Below, piece after piece: positions 35,400 through 43,569 of a DNA stretch of 64,000 nucleotides (its first letter is position 1; every line of letters starts with the position of its first letter). The DNA is from Sutcliffiella sp. FSL R7-0096 (GTDB lineage Bacteria; Bacillota; Bacilli; Bacillales; Bacillaceae_I). Location: NCBI RefSeq assembly GCF_038595065.1, contig NZ_CP152003.1, positions 1,778,001 to 1,842,000 on the forward strand, in the 5' to 3' direction. Under the pieces are notes generated by a model, which searched no databases, was not told the origin of the DNA, and saw nothing but the letters and a program-made list of their open reading frames with translations. Both the position numbers and the translations under genes were made by a program.

Positions 35400-36113
35400 A
35401 TGTTTAGTCCTTTTACCGATCCGGAAGCGTTTATGGAAGGATCGCTCCTTTTTTCAGCTTCCCATTTAGTAAGTTTATGCGTAACTTTAGCACTCTCTCT
35501 TATCCTCTTTCTACTCAGGAATAAAGCATGGATGAAGTTGGGGGGCAGGTGGTTAATCTTCTTGGGCCTGGCTGGCTCGGAGATTTGGTTGAATTATTGG
35601 TACTTTTCCACAAACATGTGGGATATCCGTTACACATTACCGTTTCAATTATGTTCTATAAGTCTATATCTTTGTGTGTGGATGCTTGCGACAATGCAAA
35701 AATGGGTGTTTGAAGTGGTGTACTTTCTTGGTGTTGGAGGTGCGTTACAGGCATTGCTAACTCCGGAATTATTTTATGACTTTCCCCATTTCCGTTTCCT
35801 TCACTTTTTCATTGCTCACATATCCATTATTCTGGCTGTATTTTATATGCTGTGGGTTGAAAAGTTCCATAATAAGTTCAAGTCCGTTTGGAAAGCATTT
35901 GCTGCTTTGAATATCTTAGCTTTCTTGGTGTTTTTTGTTAATAGATTTACGGGAGGAAACTACATGTTCCTCGCTCAAAAGCCTACCAATGCAAGCCTGA
36001 TTGACTTTTTAGGTCCATATCCTTGGTATATTTTATCTCTTGAATTAGTAGTTCTGTTCATCTTTTTCCTATTGTATCTTCCTTTTTTTATTCGCGAAAA
36101 AATACAATCTTAA
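35400..36113 (+). CDS. YwaF-like TIGR02206 membrane protein
   Basis: A 237-residue protein with seven to eight hydrophobic helices, including YTLPFQLCSISLYLCVWML and FLGPYPWYILSLELV. These match the TIGR02206 / YwaF family of integral membrane proteins of unknown function common in Bacilli. GGAGG at 35385-35389 suits ATG 35400 better than GTG 35394, which is only four bases away. It follows the S66 gene by 47 bases without a terminator, so the two may be cotranscribed. Confidence 0.75.
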   Translation: MFSPFTDPEAFMEGSLLFSASHLVSLCVTLALSLILFLLRNKAWMKLGGRWLIFLGLAGSEIWLNYWYFSTNMWDIRYTLPFQLCSISLYLCVWMLATMQKWVFEVVYFLGVGGALQALLTPELFYDFPHFRFLHFFIAHISIILAVFYMLWVEKFHNKFKSVWKAFAALNILAFLVFFVNRFTGGNYMFLAQKPTNASLIDFLGPYPWYILSLELVVLFIFFLLYLPFFIREKIQS

Positions 36114-36158
36114 AAGGAAGGGAAAAGCCGAAATTTAAAATTGAAATTTTACATATCC

Positions 36159-36196
36159 AAAAAACCGCCCGGAATTTAAACCCCGAGCGGTTTTTC
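36159..36196. terminator. Bidirectional terminator
   Basis: AAAAAACCGC / GCGGTTTTT with an inner CCGG / CCCCG pairing. It lies between the YwaF-like gene and the minus-strand peptide gene, whose stop codon it touches. Confidence 0.82.
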
Positions 36197-36290
36197 AATA
36201 CTTTCTTATTGTCTTCATCACGTATTTATATACCCCGAAAAAGATCAGAGAAAAAACAACAACAATTAAAATATCAATAAAAATTCCCAT
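36195..36290 (-). CDS. 31-residue single-helix membrane peptide
   Basis: A minus-strand frame from ATG 36290 encodes one hydrophobic helix (IDILIVVVFSLIFFGVY) and a basic tail (KYVMKTIRKY). TGGAGGG lies about 12 bases upstream, somewhat far, and a bidirectional terminator follows. The basic amphipathic end is typical of small membrane peptides. Function unknown. Confidence 0.5.
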   Translation of the reverse strand: MGIFIDILIVVVFSLIFFGVYKYVMKTIRKY

Positions 36291-36447
36291 CTAAGCAATA
36301 ACCCTCCAACACAGTCATTTACAATCATTCTATCCACATCCTAATAAAGTTGCAAACCATATTATTACAGAAAGGTTATTTTGTAATAGTCCTGTCACAT
36401 TCCCGCTTTTCGTCATACTATGTAGAAAAGCGAAGGGGAGAGTCAGT

Positions 36448-36726
36448 GTGGGGAGCTTCAGAAAATTTTTGTTAATGTATGGAATCATTTTGGCGATGTT
36501 CTATGGCGTGTTCTCGGTATTGAGCTACAACAGTATTCAAATTAAAATAGAAAAGCTGGAGATTCTGGAGGAGGAATACCTAAAAAAAGAGGCCCAAGGG
36601 GAAGTGCCTTATTCGTTCAGACAACAATATAATAAAGAATACCACGAATATGACAGGCTTCAAAATAGACTGCAGTCCTTTTGGATGAAATGGGTATTCG
36701 ATTTTCCTGAATTTAAAAAACCGTAA
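36448..36726 (+). CDS. Small membrane-anchored protein of unknown function
   Basis: A 92-residue product from GTG 36448, which follows AAGGGGAGAGTCA. One N-terminal transmembrane helix (FLLMYGIILAMFYGVFSVL) leads into a charged, helical domain (IKIEKLEILEEEYLKKEAQ ... YHEYDRLQNRLQSFW), probably a coiled coil. I do not recognise the family. The 3' flank holds a piece of the dispersed repeat. Confidence 0.6.
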   Translation: MGSFRKFLLMYGIILAMFYGVFSVLSYNSIQIKIEKLEILEEEYLKKEAQGEVPYSFRQQYNKEYHEYDRLQNRLQSFWMKWVFDFPEFKKP

Positions 36727-36757
36727 AGACGATAGCGATACATCGCACGATGAAAAA

Positions 36758-36827
36758 GTCTGCGCGTCTTCTACTACGATTAACAAGGTTATAGCATACC
36801 TTGAAGAATATATAACTTTGTCTATAA
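36758..36827. repeat. Truncated copy of the dispersed palindromic element
   Basis: GTCTGCGCGTCTT, CTACGAT, AACA-GGTTAT and GCATACCTTGAAGA occur in the same order as at 56594-56650, so this is the 3' end of that element without its GC-rich core. A perfect GTAGAAGA / TCTTCTAC hairpin lies just beyond (36833-36851). No supported gene occupies 36852-37033. Confidence 0.65.
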
Positions 36828-36981
36828 ACCGAGTAGAAGAATCTCTTCTACTTACATACAAACCTTGCCTTTATGATAAAAGAAATGCTAAAAAATTGGT
36901 ACATTATTCCTATACTTATGACTGTATGGCCTGGCATGAAAGAGTTTAGTGATAAAGTATAAAGCATCTAGGAAAAAATTA

Positions 36982-37002
36982 GTAACAGATATATGTTACA
37001 AT
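36982..37002 (+). promoter_or_regulatory. Dyad overlapping a -10 box before the cREC gene
   Basis: GTAACA and TGTTAC (36982-36987, 36994-36999) are perfect arms around six bases and overlap TACAAT (36997-37002). No good -35 is present. This is a candidate operator. Confidence 0.4.
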
Positions 37003-37033
37003 ATAGCCAAGTCTAATATTTGGAGGTGTCATC

Positions 37034-37360
37034 TTGAAAATCAATGTATTTCTTGATGATAGTCGAACATGTCCTAAAGGTTATATACTCGTAGAGGACA
37101 TAGACCAATGCCTCACCTTGTTAGAGAGCCATGCAATTGAGCATCTCTCTTTGGACCACGATCTGTTGAACAAACATCGAAATGGTCTGCTGCTCGTTCA
37201 TAAAATGGTGGAGAACGAGCTGTATGCGGATAGAATTACGATTCATTCCGCAAACTCGGTTGGTAGTAAAGCAATGTATCGTTATTTAAAGCAAGCGCAA
37301 GAAGATCTGAAAATGCCACCCAACATTAAAGTATTACTAAGACCACTTCCGCTTTTCTAA
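37034..37360 (+). CDS. Cyclic-phosphate processing receiver (cREC) domain protein
   Basis: A 108-residue stand-alone domain related to response-regulator receivers. It has INVFLDDSRTCPKGY with an acidic pair at residues 8-9, then LSLDHDLLNKHRNGLLLV and ITIHSANSVGSKAM. The conserved SLDHDL and HSAN motifs are those of the cREC group, proposed from comparative genomics to act on cyclic phosphates in RNA-repair-type systems. Activity here is unproven. TTG 37034 lies seven bases after TTGGAGGTG. No RNA ligase or kinase gene is adjacent. Confidence 0.7.
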   Translation: MKINVFLDDSRTCPKGYILVEDIDQCLTLLESHAIEHLSLDHDLLNKHRNGLLLVHKMVENELYADRITIHSANSVGSKAMYRYLKQAQEDLKMPPNIKVLLRPLPLF

Positions 37361-37530
37361 GCGTTACCTCTGCAACTTCGCTCATTTCCATCCTATTACC
37401 GCAAAAGGATTCGTACTTCTTGAAACAAATCGGATCTTTCACCTAGAGTTAAAAATCAAACACTTGTAAAAGATTTAAATAGTCGTGTAGTTCCATGCAG
37501 ATGTAAAATTATCCGTCTTATATAGAAAGA

Positions 37531-37575
37531 AATGAAAAGGCTGGACGGAACAAATCCGTTTGGTCTTTTTCATTA
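37531..37575 (+). terminator. Terminator upstream of the glycosylase gene
   Basis: AATGAAAAG-G-CTGGACGGA pairs with TCCGTTTGG-T-CTTTTTCATT. It ends the cREC transcript; nothing else is seen in 37361-37530. Confidence 0.75.
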
Positions 37576-37617
37576 ATGTTGATAAAATGGTAGAAGGGAA
37601 AAGTGAGGTGAGCCAAA

Positions 37618-38145
37618 ATGGAAACCATACATGATCATATTGGACATAACCTGGATATTCTTTTTGTAGGTTTCAATCCGAGTATCCGTTCTGGTGAAAC
37701 CGGTCATCATTATGCAAATCCAACTAACAGGTTTTGGAGCATCCTTTTTGAAGCGGGAATAACTCCTAGGAAATATGCACCGACAGAGGATTTTAAGTTA
37801 CCTGAGCTTAAATACGGTTTGACTAATATCGTTTCTCGGCCGACGGTTGGGGCAGTGGATATTACAAAAGAGGAATATCAAAAAGGAAGAGTAGAGTTGA
37901 AAAATAAAATCAAATTCTTTCAGCCTAAAATCGTTTGTTTTGTCGGGAAAGGGGTGTATCAGGAATATAGCGGGCTCAGGGAATTGGAATGGGGAAGACA
38001 AGAGAAATCAATGGTGGAAGGGACCATCGATTTTGTGGCACCATCATCCAGCGGACTTGTTAGGATGAAAAAAGAAGAAATCCTGCGCATATACAGGGAA
38101 TTAAATGCCTTGAAAAATAGGCTTTCCTCCCATGGGGTGTATTAG
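37618..38145 (+). CDS. mug: G/U mismatch-specific DNA glycosylase (MUG family)
   Basis: A 175-residue enzyme of the uracil-DNA glycosylase superfamily, family 2. The active-site motif GFNPSIRSGETGHHYA carries the family Asn, followed by NPTNRFWSILFEAG. The C-terminal motif VAPSSSGLVRMKKEE holds the DNA-intercalating loop. It removes uracil or ethenocytosine opposite guanine in base-excision repair. Length matches the family. ATG 37618 follows GTGAGGTGAGCCA. Single gene between terminators. Confidence 0.85.
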   Translation: METIHDHIGHNLDILFVGFNPSIRSGETGHHYANPTNRFWSILFEAGITPRKYAPTEDFKLPELKYGLTNIVSRPTVGAVDITKEEYQKGRVELKNKIKFFQPKIVCFVGKGVYQEYSGLRELEWGRQEKSMVEGTIDFVAPSSSGLVRMKKEEILRIYRELNALKNRLSSHGVY

Positions 38146-38146
38146 A

Positions 38147-38181
38147 AAAACACTTCCTCCCATACAGGGTGAAGTGTTTCC
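38147..38181. terminator. Bidirectional terminator after mug
   Basis: AAACACTTC / GAAGTGTTT around a 14-base loop, T-flanked on both sides, between convergent genes. Confidence 0.7.
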
Positions 38182-38194
38182 TACTGAATATTCT

Positions 38195-38455
38195 TTATTT
38201 AGGAGTCACAGAATGATCATGTTCTTTTTCCAATGATCTTAACGAGTTTCTTATTTCTAACATATTTTCAATTTGAAGAGTAAGCGTATGTTTAATTAAT
38301 GTATTTTTCTCCTGTTGTCCATCCTTTAAGTGGGTAACATCCTTCTTAAGGTCTTCACAATCATGTTTGAAAACTTCCTGCTGCTTGTGAAATGCCAGTT
38401 GGGCTTCTTTTATTTCTTTTAACTCTAAAAGTATTTCATTCAGTACCTTCTCCAT
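38195..38455 (-). CDS. Small coiled-coil protein of unknown function
   Basis: An 86-residue hydrophilic product with heptad-like leucines throughout (VLNEILLELKEIK, LQIENMLEIRNSLRSLE), probably an extended helix that dimerises. No membrane segment, no motif. I do not recognise a family. The longer frame from 38509 lacks a ribosome binding site, whereas AAAGGAGTGGAAAAC precedes ATG 38455. Confidence 0.6.
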   Translation of the reverse strand: MEKVLNEILLELKEIKEAQLAFHKQQEVFKHDCEDLKKDVTHLKDGQQEKNTLIKHTLTLQIENMLEIRNSLRSLEKEHDHSVTPK

Positions 38456-38612
38456 GTTTTCCACTCCTTTTAGTAAGAAGGAAACTCCTCTTAGTTTTAC
38501 ATATATCATTTAAAATCTGAAAACTAGATATATATACTGTTTAAATTCTCGTTATAAGGAGAATTTAAACACAATATTATAAATTACGAGATAATATATT
38601 TATAGAAAGGAA

Positions 38613-38640
38613 AACAAAAACCCGCCTTTTCAAGGCTGGG
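38613..38640 (-). terminator. Terminator of the RsbR-paralog gene
   Basis: On the minus strand CCCAGCCTT / AAGGCGGG (one mismatch) is followed by TTTTTG, directly after the stop codon. Confidence 0.82.
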
Positions 38641-39474
38641 TCAATGTGAAGGTGGCAGAGTTAATGCTCCTGCCAGTGTAGGTTTGATGGAAATATCATT
38701 AAAAGAAATACCCAATTGAACTGTGGTCTGGGCAATTTCAGGTCTGATACCAGAAAGGGTCGTTTTGACACCGATCAGGTTCAAGGCTTTTATTAGATTG
38801 AAGATCTGATCAGCAACTAGTGTATCAATGATGACAACACCCGACAGATCAATATACAAATGATTGATTCCTTTTTCGCCACACTGTTCCAATGTATTCT
38901 CCAGAATGAATCTGGCCCTACCTGTATCAATGTCTCCCACTAATGGTAAAAGTGCCCGATTATTATCAAGTGCAATGACAGGTGAACTTAATTCCTTGAT
39001 CATATCTTGCTGGGCCTGCAAGCGCTCTTCTGAATATCTTTGATTCTCTTCGACAAACTTGAGCACAACTTTATCAAACGCAAGTGTAATCATGTGGTTC
39101 CATTTCAATTCATTTTCTTTTTCTTCTTGGTGTAATTCTACAAATTCAGAAATAAAGGTAAGGTATTGACCACGGACCCGGAAGAATTCGCGCAGAGTAT
39201 GATGAATAGGTGTATTTAAATGTTGTTCATCTTTTGCAATAGAGTGGATCCATTCTTCAAAATCCCTAAAAAACTTTTCCTCGTCCTCAATAAATAATTT
39301 ACATAATTGAAGATGGAATTCGTAATTTTGTTTTTTCAGTGTATTAATTACTTCAGGGTTTGTGGAAGCGTACACCCCTTTAGTATTAGCCTTATCTATT
39401 GATTGGTACCATTCTTCGGTAAGAATCTTCGCTTTATCCAATAAAAAGCTGTGTAGTTTACTTTTTCGATGCAT
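38641..39474 (-). CDS. RsbR-family stressosome protein
   Basis: A 277-residue RsbR paralog. The N-terminal ~150 residues form the helical, non-heme-globin-like sensor domain of the RsbRD_N type; the C-terminal ~115 form a STAS domain. Both threonines phosphorylated by RsbT in RsbRA are present, in GDIDTGRARFILE and VVIIDTLVADQIF, as is GIRPEIAQT. Such proteins assemble with RsbS into the stressosome, which controls sigma-B through RsbT. No rsbS or rsbT gene is nearby, as is usual for the dispersed paralogs. GGGGGGAATTA supports ATG 39474 over the upstream in-frame codons. Signal sensed: unknown. Confidence 0.85.
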   Translation of the reverse strand: MHRKSKLHSFLLDKAKILTEEWYQSIDKANTKGVYASTNPEVINTLKKQNYEFHLQLCKLFIEDEEKFFRDFEEWIHSIAKDEQHLNTPIHHTLREFFRVRGQYLTFISEFVELHQEEKENELKWNHMITLAFDKVVLKFVEENQRYSEERLQAQQDMIKELSSPVIALDNNRALLPLVGDIDTGRARFILENTLEQCGEKGINHLYIDLSGVVIIDTLVADQIFNLIKALNLIGVKTTLSGIRPEIAQTTVQLGISFNDISIKPTLAGALTLPPSH

Positions 39475-39533
39475 ATTAATTCCCCCCAATTCAATCCCTC
39501 TATACCCTATGCCCAATGAATGCTAAACTACTT

Positions 39534-40496
39534 CTAGTAACCTTTCTCGTAATCAACTAAATTTGTTAGTTGATAATCTTCTTTCATATATTTTTTCAGG
39601 TTCGGAATGAAAATATCCTCTATTACACGTTTTGTATAATGTTCTGTAGATCCTGAAGTATGAGGGGTAACGATGACATTTTCCATCCCCCATAACGGGT
39701 TGGTCCCATCTAAAGGCTCTTGGATAAATACATCAAGTCCAGCACCAGCAATTTCTTGCTCCTGTAGAGCGAGAATAAGGTCTTTTTCCTTGATCACTTC
39801 TCCACGGCCAATATTTATAAGGAAAGCGGACTTCTTCATTAGATAAAATTCCTCTGATCCAAACATTCCTTGGGTGTCTTCCGTCAAAGGAAGCGTGATT
39901 ACCACATAATCGCATAATGGCAGGATTTCATGCAGTTTATCCGGAGTATACATTTCATCGACGTTCTCAGTCGGTATACCGGAGTGCCGAACACCAATGA
40001 CGTTCATACGGAAAGCTTTCGCGATTCTTGCAGTCTCTTTTCCAATCTCCCCCACACCATTTATGCCAATAGTCTTTTCATGTAATTCAAGATTCATATG
40101 GGCGTGATGCCAGTGCTTTTTCTGTTGTTGTTTTACATATGTATGAATTTTTCTTGTCAAACCAAGCATTAATGCGAAAATGGTTTCAGAAATAGGGTAA
40201 GCGTGAACACCATTCGCGCTCGTTAAAATGATGTCGCTTTCGGAAAATTTGTTCAGCGGCATATTGTTGACCCCTGCGCTCCATGATTGCAGCCACTGAA
40301 GTTTAGATTCCCCATCCAATGAAAGCTTCTCCAACTCATTTTTCCATCCAACAATCACCTCTGCCTCCTTCGCATATGGCTCCCATTTCTCTTTATCTCT
40401 TCCTGCAATAACTTTAAAGTCAGGTGCAAGTTCGTTTATTTGTTGGAGGTACGAGTCGTCTATATTTTGGGTGATAAGCATTAATCTTTCGGCCAT
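39534..40496 (-). CDS. D-2-hydroxyacid dehydrogenase
   Basis: A 320-residue member of the D-isomer-specific 2-hydroxyacid dehydrogenase family. The NAD motif is INGVGEIG; catalytic residues are Arg (NIGRGE), Glu (LDVFIQEPL) and His (TPHTSGSTEHY). The glycine motif is slightly unusual, G-V-G-E-I-G. It reduces a 2-keto acid or oxidises the D-hydroxy acid in the cytoplasm; the substrate is not identified. ATG 40496 follows AAAGGAGTTTTTACTT. Its stop is 59 bases before the start of the RsbR paralog, same strand. Confidence 0.82.
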   Translation of the reverse strand: MAERLMLITQNIDDSYLQQINELAPDFKVIAGRDKEKWEPYAKEAEVIVGWKNELEKLSLDGESKLQWLQSWSAGVNNMPLNKFSESDIILTSANGVHAYPISETIFALMLGLTRKIHTYVKQQQKKHWHHAHMNLELHEKTIGINGVGEIGKETARIAKAFRMNVIGVRHSGIPTENVDEMYTPDKLHEILPLCDYVVITLPLTEDTQGMFGSEEFYLMKKSAFLINIGRGEVIKEKDLILALQEQEIAGAGLDVFIQEPLDGTNPLWGMENVIVTPHTSGSTEHYTKRVIEDIFIPNLKKYMKEDYQLTNLVDYEKGY

Positions 40497-40665
40497 AAGT
40501 AAAAACTCCTTTTACAAATTATCTAATATCTATTTTAACAGATTTTAGATAATTATTAGAAATTTAAAGTGTAGTTTCAAGGATTTATTGATGAAAAGTC
40601 GAATAATAGATAACTAGATGGAAATCCAAAAACAGTTTTTAAAAGATGAGAAATGGAGAATAACC

Positions 40666-41400
40666 ATGAATAATTTAGGACTTATAACGATCACTCACGA
40701 CCCAAATGGAAGATATATCAATCTATTTATCAAGCATATAACTTACATAACAGAGTTATATGAGGAAATCTATCTAACAATAAGCAATCAATCGAGCAAG
40801 GAATGGGAAGAGGCTTTGAAAGTAGAACCCTCACTCAACTTTAAAACAATCCCTAAAAAAGGGACGGCCCATGCAAGAAGGGAGGCTGTTAAATTCGGCC
40901 TATCCGGAAAATGTGATTATTTCCACTATATTGATCTTGACCGTCTGTTAACTTGGTGTGACAGATACCCAGAAGAGTTAAGAGGAATCATTGGAAAGAT
41001 ACCAGGACATCCATACACCATACTTGGCAGAACGGAAAGAGCTTTCCTTACACATCCGGAAGAATGGGTGGAAACAGAAAGAATTACAAACAAGATATGT
41101 TCCTTAGAGTTAAGGAAAGAAGTTGATATTACAGCCGGCTCCAGCTCCTTTTCAAGAGAGTGTGCTAGTAGAATAACAAGCAATTCTAAAAGTGATATGA
41201 CGGATGCGGAATGGCCAATGATTGTGTATAGGATAATGAAGCAACCCATCCATTACATAGAAGTGGAAGGTCTGGAATATTGGGAAGCAACTAATAGTGT
41301 TACTAGAGAAGTGTCAGAAGGCGAAGAATGGGTGGGACGGCTGAAGCTTGCATTAATAATCAGTGAGTCTGCAATTACTACCGGAAAGGCTGAAGCCTAG
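40666..41400 (+). CDS. Glycosyltransferase-like protein
   Basis: A 244-residue soluble protein. A Rossmann-like opening (LGLITITHDPNGRYI), the segment GTAHARREAVKFGL and an acidic DxD-like motif in YIDLDRLL resemble GT-A-type sugar transferases. The match is loose, and the family could be something else. ATG 40666 follows ATGGAGAATAACC. The upstream ATG 40618 has no ribosome binding site. It is followed closely by the small membrane protein gene. Confidence 0.5.
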   Translation: MNNLGLITITHDPNGRYINLFIKHITYITELYEEIYLTISNQSSKEWEEALKVEPSLNFKTIPKKGTAHARREAVKFGLSGKCDYFHYIDLDRLLTWCDRYPEELRGIIGKIPGHPYTILGRTERAFLTHPEEWVETERITNKICSLELRKEVDITAGSSSFSRECASRITSNSKSDMTDAEWPMIVYRIMKQPIHYIEVEGLEYWEATNSVTREVSEGEEWVGRLKLALIISESAITTGKAEA

Positions 41401-41443
41401 TTTATCTCCTTGCGTCCAATACAAAAAAGTAAAGGGGAAGAAT

Positions 41444-41758
41444 ATGAAAAAATTAATAAATGCATTAGGGATACTGGGGTTAGGGTTACTTTTATCAATA
41501 TATCCTTATAAAATCTATCAAGAAAAAAAGAATCTGGACAATTTAAATCAATGGCTAGCAAATCCTGAAAATAAAGAATTTCTATTTAATGAAAATCTCC
41601 AACTTATTGAGGTAGAGAATCTAGGAAATGACATATACAATGTGGAAGCTGAAGGAGATAAGAGGTTCCTGATTAAATACAAGAAGAATCGTTATGATTT
41701 TTATATTCAACTGTATTTGGAAGGACAAGGAATGCAGATGTTTCTTGAGTATAAATAA
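41444..41758 (+). CDS. Small membrane-anchored protein of unknown function
   Basis: A 104-residue product with an N-terminal hydrophobic helix (ALGILGLGLLLSIYPYKI) and a mixed alpha/beta domain outside the membrane (NIYNVEAEGDKRFLIKYKK-like strands near the end). Ribosome binding site AAGGGGAAG precedes ATG 41444. No known family recognised. It may be cotranscribed with the upstream gene (44 bases apart). Confidence 0.6.
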   Translation: MKKLINALGILGLGLLLSIYPYKIYQEKKNLDNLNQWLANPENKEFLFNENLQLIEVENLGNDIYNVEAEGDKRFLIKYKKNRYDFYIQLYLEGQGMQMFLEYK

Positions 41759-41765
41759 AGACAAT

Positions 41766-41798
41766 TCACCTGTTACTCAAAAAGGCAGGTGTTTTTTT
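41766..41798 (+). terminator. Terminator of the small membrane protein gene
   Basis: CACCTG / CAGGTG around a 13-base loop, followed by seven T. Confidence 0.82.
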
Positions 41799-41877
41799 AA
41801 TTTGTTAAAACTTTTTGCCTTATCTGTAGGTCTAATGAATATAAAACAACAAAAGAGCTTTCAGGAGTGTGGGGTCG

Positions 41878-42092
41878 TTGGAGAAGAAGTTGTTGGTGGA
41901 GAATGCGAAAAAAGGGGATGAAGAGGCATTTTTCATCCTCATAGCTGGACATAAGGAGCAGCTGTACAGAATAGCGTTTCCCATATGTTACCTCCTGAAT
42001 TGCTTGAGGCCATTCAAGAGGTAACATATAGAGCATTTAAAGGGATCAGAAAAGTGAAGCGACCGGACTATTTTTCCATAGCTGGATTACCC
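41878..42092 (+). pseudogene. Decayed ECF sigma factor gene
   Basis: From TTG 41878 (behind CAGGAGTG) the frame encodes LVENAKKGDEEAFFILIAGH then KEQLYRIAF, the N-terminal sigma-2 region of an extracytoplasmic-function sigma factor. It runs into nonsense and a stop soon after. From about 42007 a second frame encodes AIQEVTYRAFKGIRKVKRPD then YFS, the next conserved sigma-2 segment. The DNA-binding sigma-4 region is missing. Between the fragments lies a 12-bp inverted repeat, ATATGTTACCTC / GAGGTAACATAT (41983-41994, 42018-42029), one arm of which belongs to the gene. No intact anti-sigma gene is seen. The remainder of the gap (to 42296) has a weak hairpin and the ribosome binding site of the SDR gene. 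Confidence 0.75.
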
Positions 42093-42138
42093 TTCAAGAA
42101 TGAGAGAACAAGTCAGATTGAATGTAAAATGATTAGAA

Positions 42139-42180
42139 AGGGACACAGATATGTGAATGTGTCTCTATTCTGTTTTTTCT
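42139..42180 (+). terminator. Weak terminator-like hairpin
   Basis: AGGGACAC / GTGTCTCT (one G-T pair) around 12 bases, then a T-rich stretch. It may be the old terminator of the decayed sigma factor region. Confidence 0.4.
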
Positions 42181-42296
42181 GTATTTCAAACAAGTGTCCA
42201 AAATCTGTACATATTCCGCCTCAAAAACCTCTTACAACGATGGCACACTTTTTGCATCACTACAAAGTAATACATAAATTGGAGGTAGAGTGAGTA

Positions 42297-43064
42297 ATGA
42301 ACATTCAACATTCTGTAGCATTTGTAACAGGTGGAGCATCAGGTTTAGGAGAGGCAACTGTTAGGAATATCGTTGCTAAAGGTGGGAAAGCGGTCATAGC
42401 TGATTTGTCTGAAGGAAGAGGGGCCATCCTCAAGAAAGAACTGCAAGATGCCGTTCTATTTGTAAGAACGGATGTCACGAAAGAAGAGGAAGTTCGTCAG
42501 GCGTTGGAAGAGGGCGTCCGAGCTTTCGGTTATATAAATACTGTGGTGAATTGTGCAGGGATTGGTGTTGCGCAGAAGGTGTTGAGCCGGAAAGGGCCAC
42601 ACTCACTAGATGACTTCTCCAAAGTCATCTCCATCAATCTGATAGGTTCATTTAATGTGATCCGTTTGGCTGCAGAGCGCATGATGGAAAATGAACCAAA
42701 CATAGAAGGTGAACGCGGAGTCATAGTAAACACGGCTTCTGTTGCAGCCTTTGATGGACAAATCGGTCAGGCTGCTTATTCTGCATCCAAGGGTGGAATT
42801 GTAGGGATGACCTTGCCGATAGCAAGGGAATTCGCGTCATTTGGAGTGCGGGTCATGACCATAGCCCCGGGGCTCTTTCACACCCCGATGTTCGATTCAT
42901 TACCAGTTGAAGCCAGGGATTCACTCGGAAAGATGGTGCCGTTCCCATCTCGCCTTGGTTATCCAGAAGAGTATGCGCAACTTGTTCAGAGTATCATAGG
43001 AAATCCAATGCTTAATGGGGACACCATAAGGTTAGATGGTGCGATAAGAATGCAACCGAAATAA
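42297..43064 (+). CDS. SDR, type II 3-hydroxyacyl-CoA dehydrogenase-like
   Basis: A 255-residue classical short-chain dehydrogenase. It has the cofactor motif TGGASGLG, NCAGIG, the active-site Ser in NTASVAAF, and Tyr/Lys in YSASKGG. The Asp in IADLSEGRG predicts NAD rather than NADP. Overall sequence and length match the 17-beta-HSD type 10 / type II 3-hydroxyacyl-CoA dehydrogenase group, which oxidises hydroxyacyl-CoAs in fatty or branched-chain acid breakdown. It would complement the acyl-CoA genes at 59-64 kb but is not linked to them. ATG 42297 follows TTGGAGGTAGAGTG. Confidence 0.8.
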   Translation: MNIQHSVAFVTGGASGLGEATVRNIVAKGGKAVIADLSEGRGAILKKELQDAVLFVRTDVTKEEEVRQALEEGVRAFGYINTVVNCAGIGVAQKVLSRKGPHSLDDFSKVISINLIGSFNVIRLAAERMMENEPNIEGERGVIVNTASVAAFDGQIGQAAYSASKGGIVGMTLPIAREFASFGVRVMTIAPGLFHTPMFDSLPVEARDSLGKMVPFPSRLGYPEEYAQLVQSIIGNPMLNGDTIRLDGAIRMQPK

Positions 43065-43109
43065 TTCATTTGCCATAAGAGTTGATTAAGGAAATACAGA
43101 TTAATTTAA

Positions 43110-43158
43110 TATGAAGACCTCCTAGCTATGATAATTGGTGAAGGGAGGTCTTCATTTG
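43110..43158 (+). terminator. Terminator of the SDR gene
   Basis: ATGAAGACCTCC / GGAGGTCTTCAT, a 12-bp stem around a 21-base loop, followed by TT-rich sequence. Confidence 0.8.
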
Positions 43159-43569
43159 TGTGAAGAGGACCTCCCGGCAACAAAACTGCTAGACAAAGAT
43201 CTTCATTTGCGTGATAAAAAGTAAGTGAAAACGATACAAAAGACCTAATTTGCAATATTGCATTAGTAATTGGATGCATTTTTTAATTAAATTCCTCGAG
43301 AAAAAAGACTACCACCTTCTATAAGACTACGAAAATCCCTCAAATGAAAATACAAGATAGGACCTAACTAACAGACACGATTCGACAATCACTTCCATCA
43401 AATTGACTACTTTTACATCCCGTGGTAATTATTATATAGCTATAAAAATGTTGGATGCTTTCTTTATAAATTTTTTAAAAAAGGGATTATTTGTATAACG
43501 CATAGGGAATAGGCCTTTTAGAAAATACATATTATGCCATGTTGTTGGCAAAGCCTAGGGGGAAGGGCT
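43159..43569. other. Intergenic DNA without a recognised gene
   Basis: AT-rich sequence between the SDR gene and the T7SS region. The segment just after the terminator repeats part of its 3' arm (TCTTCATTTG, twice). A possible promoter lies near 43430-43500, but I could not define boxes with confidence. It must carry the promoter of the lipoprotein gene. Confidence 0.4.

Noticed and set aside
36873-36962. 29-codon frame (MIKEMLKNWY...) before the cREC gene
   Set aside because: No ribosome binding site precedes either ATG and no terminator follows. It is hydrophobic but not convincing.
41985-42293. 102-codon frame overlapping the decayed sigma factor
   Set aside because: Only its first part matches the sigma-2 region. 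It lacks the rest of a sigma factor, and its start lies within the inverted repeat.
43222-43238. GTGAAAACGATACAA, similar to a CcpA cre site
   Set aside because: Two consensus positions fail, and there is no promoter or gene start close to it.
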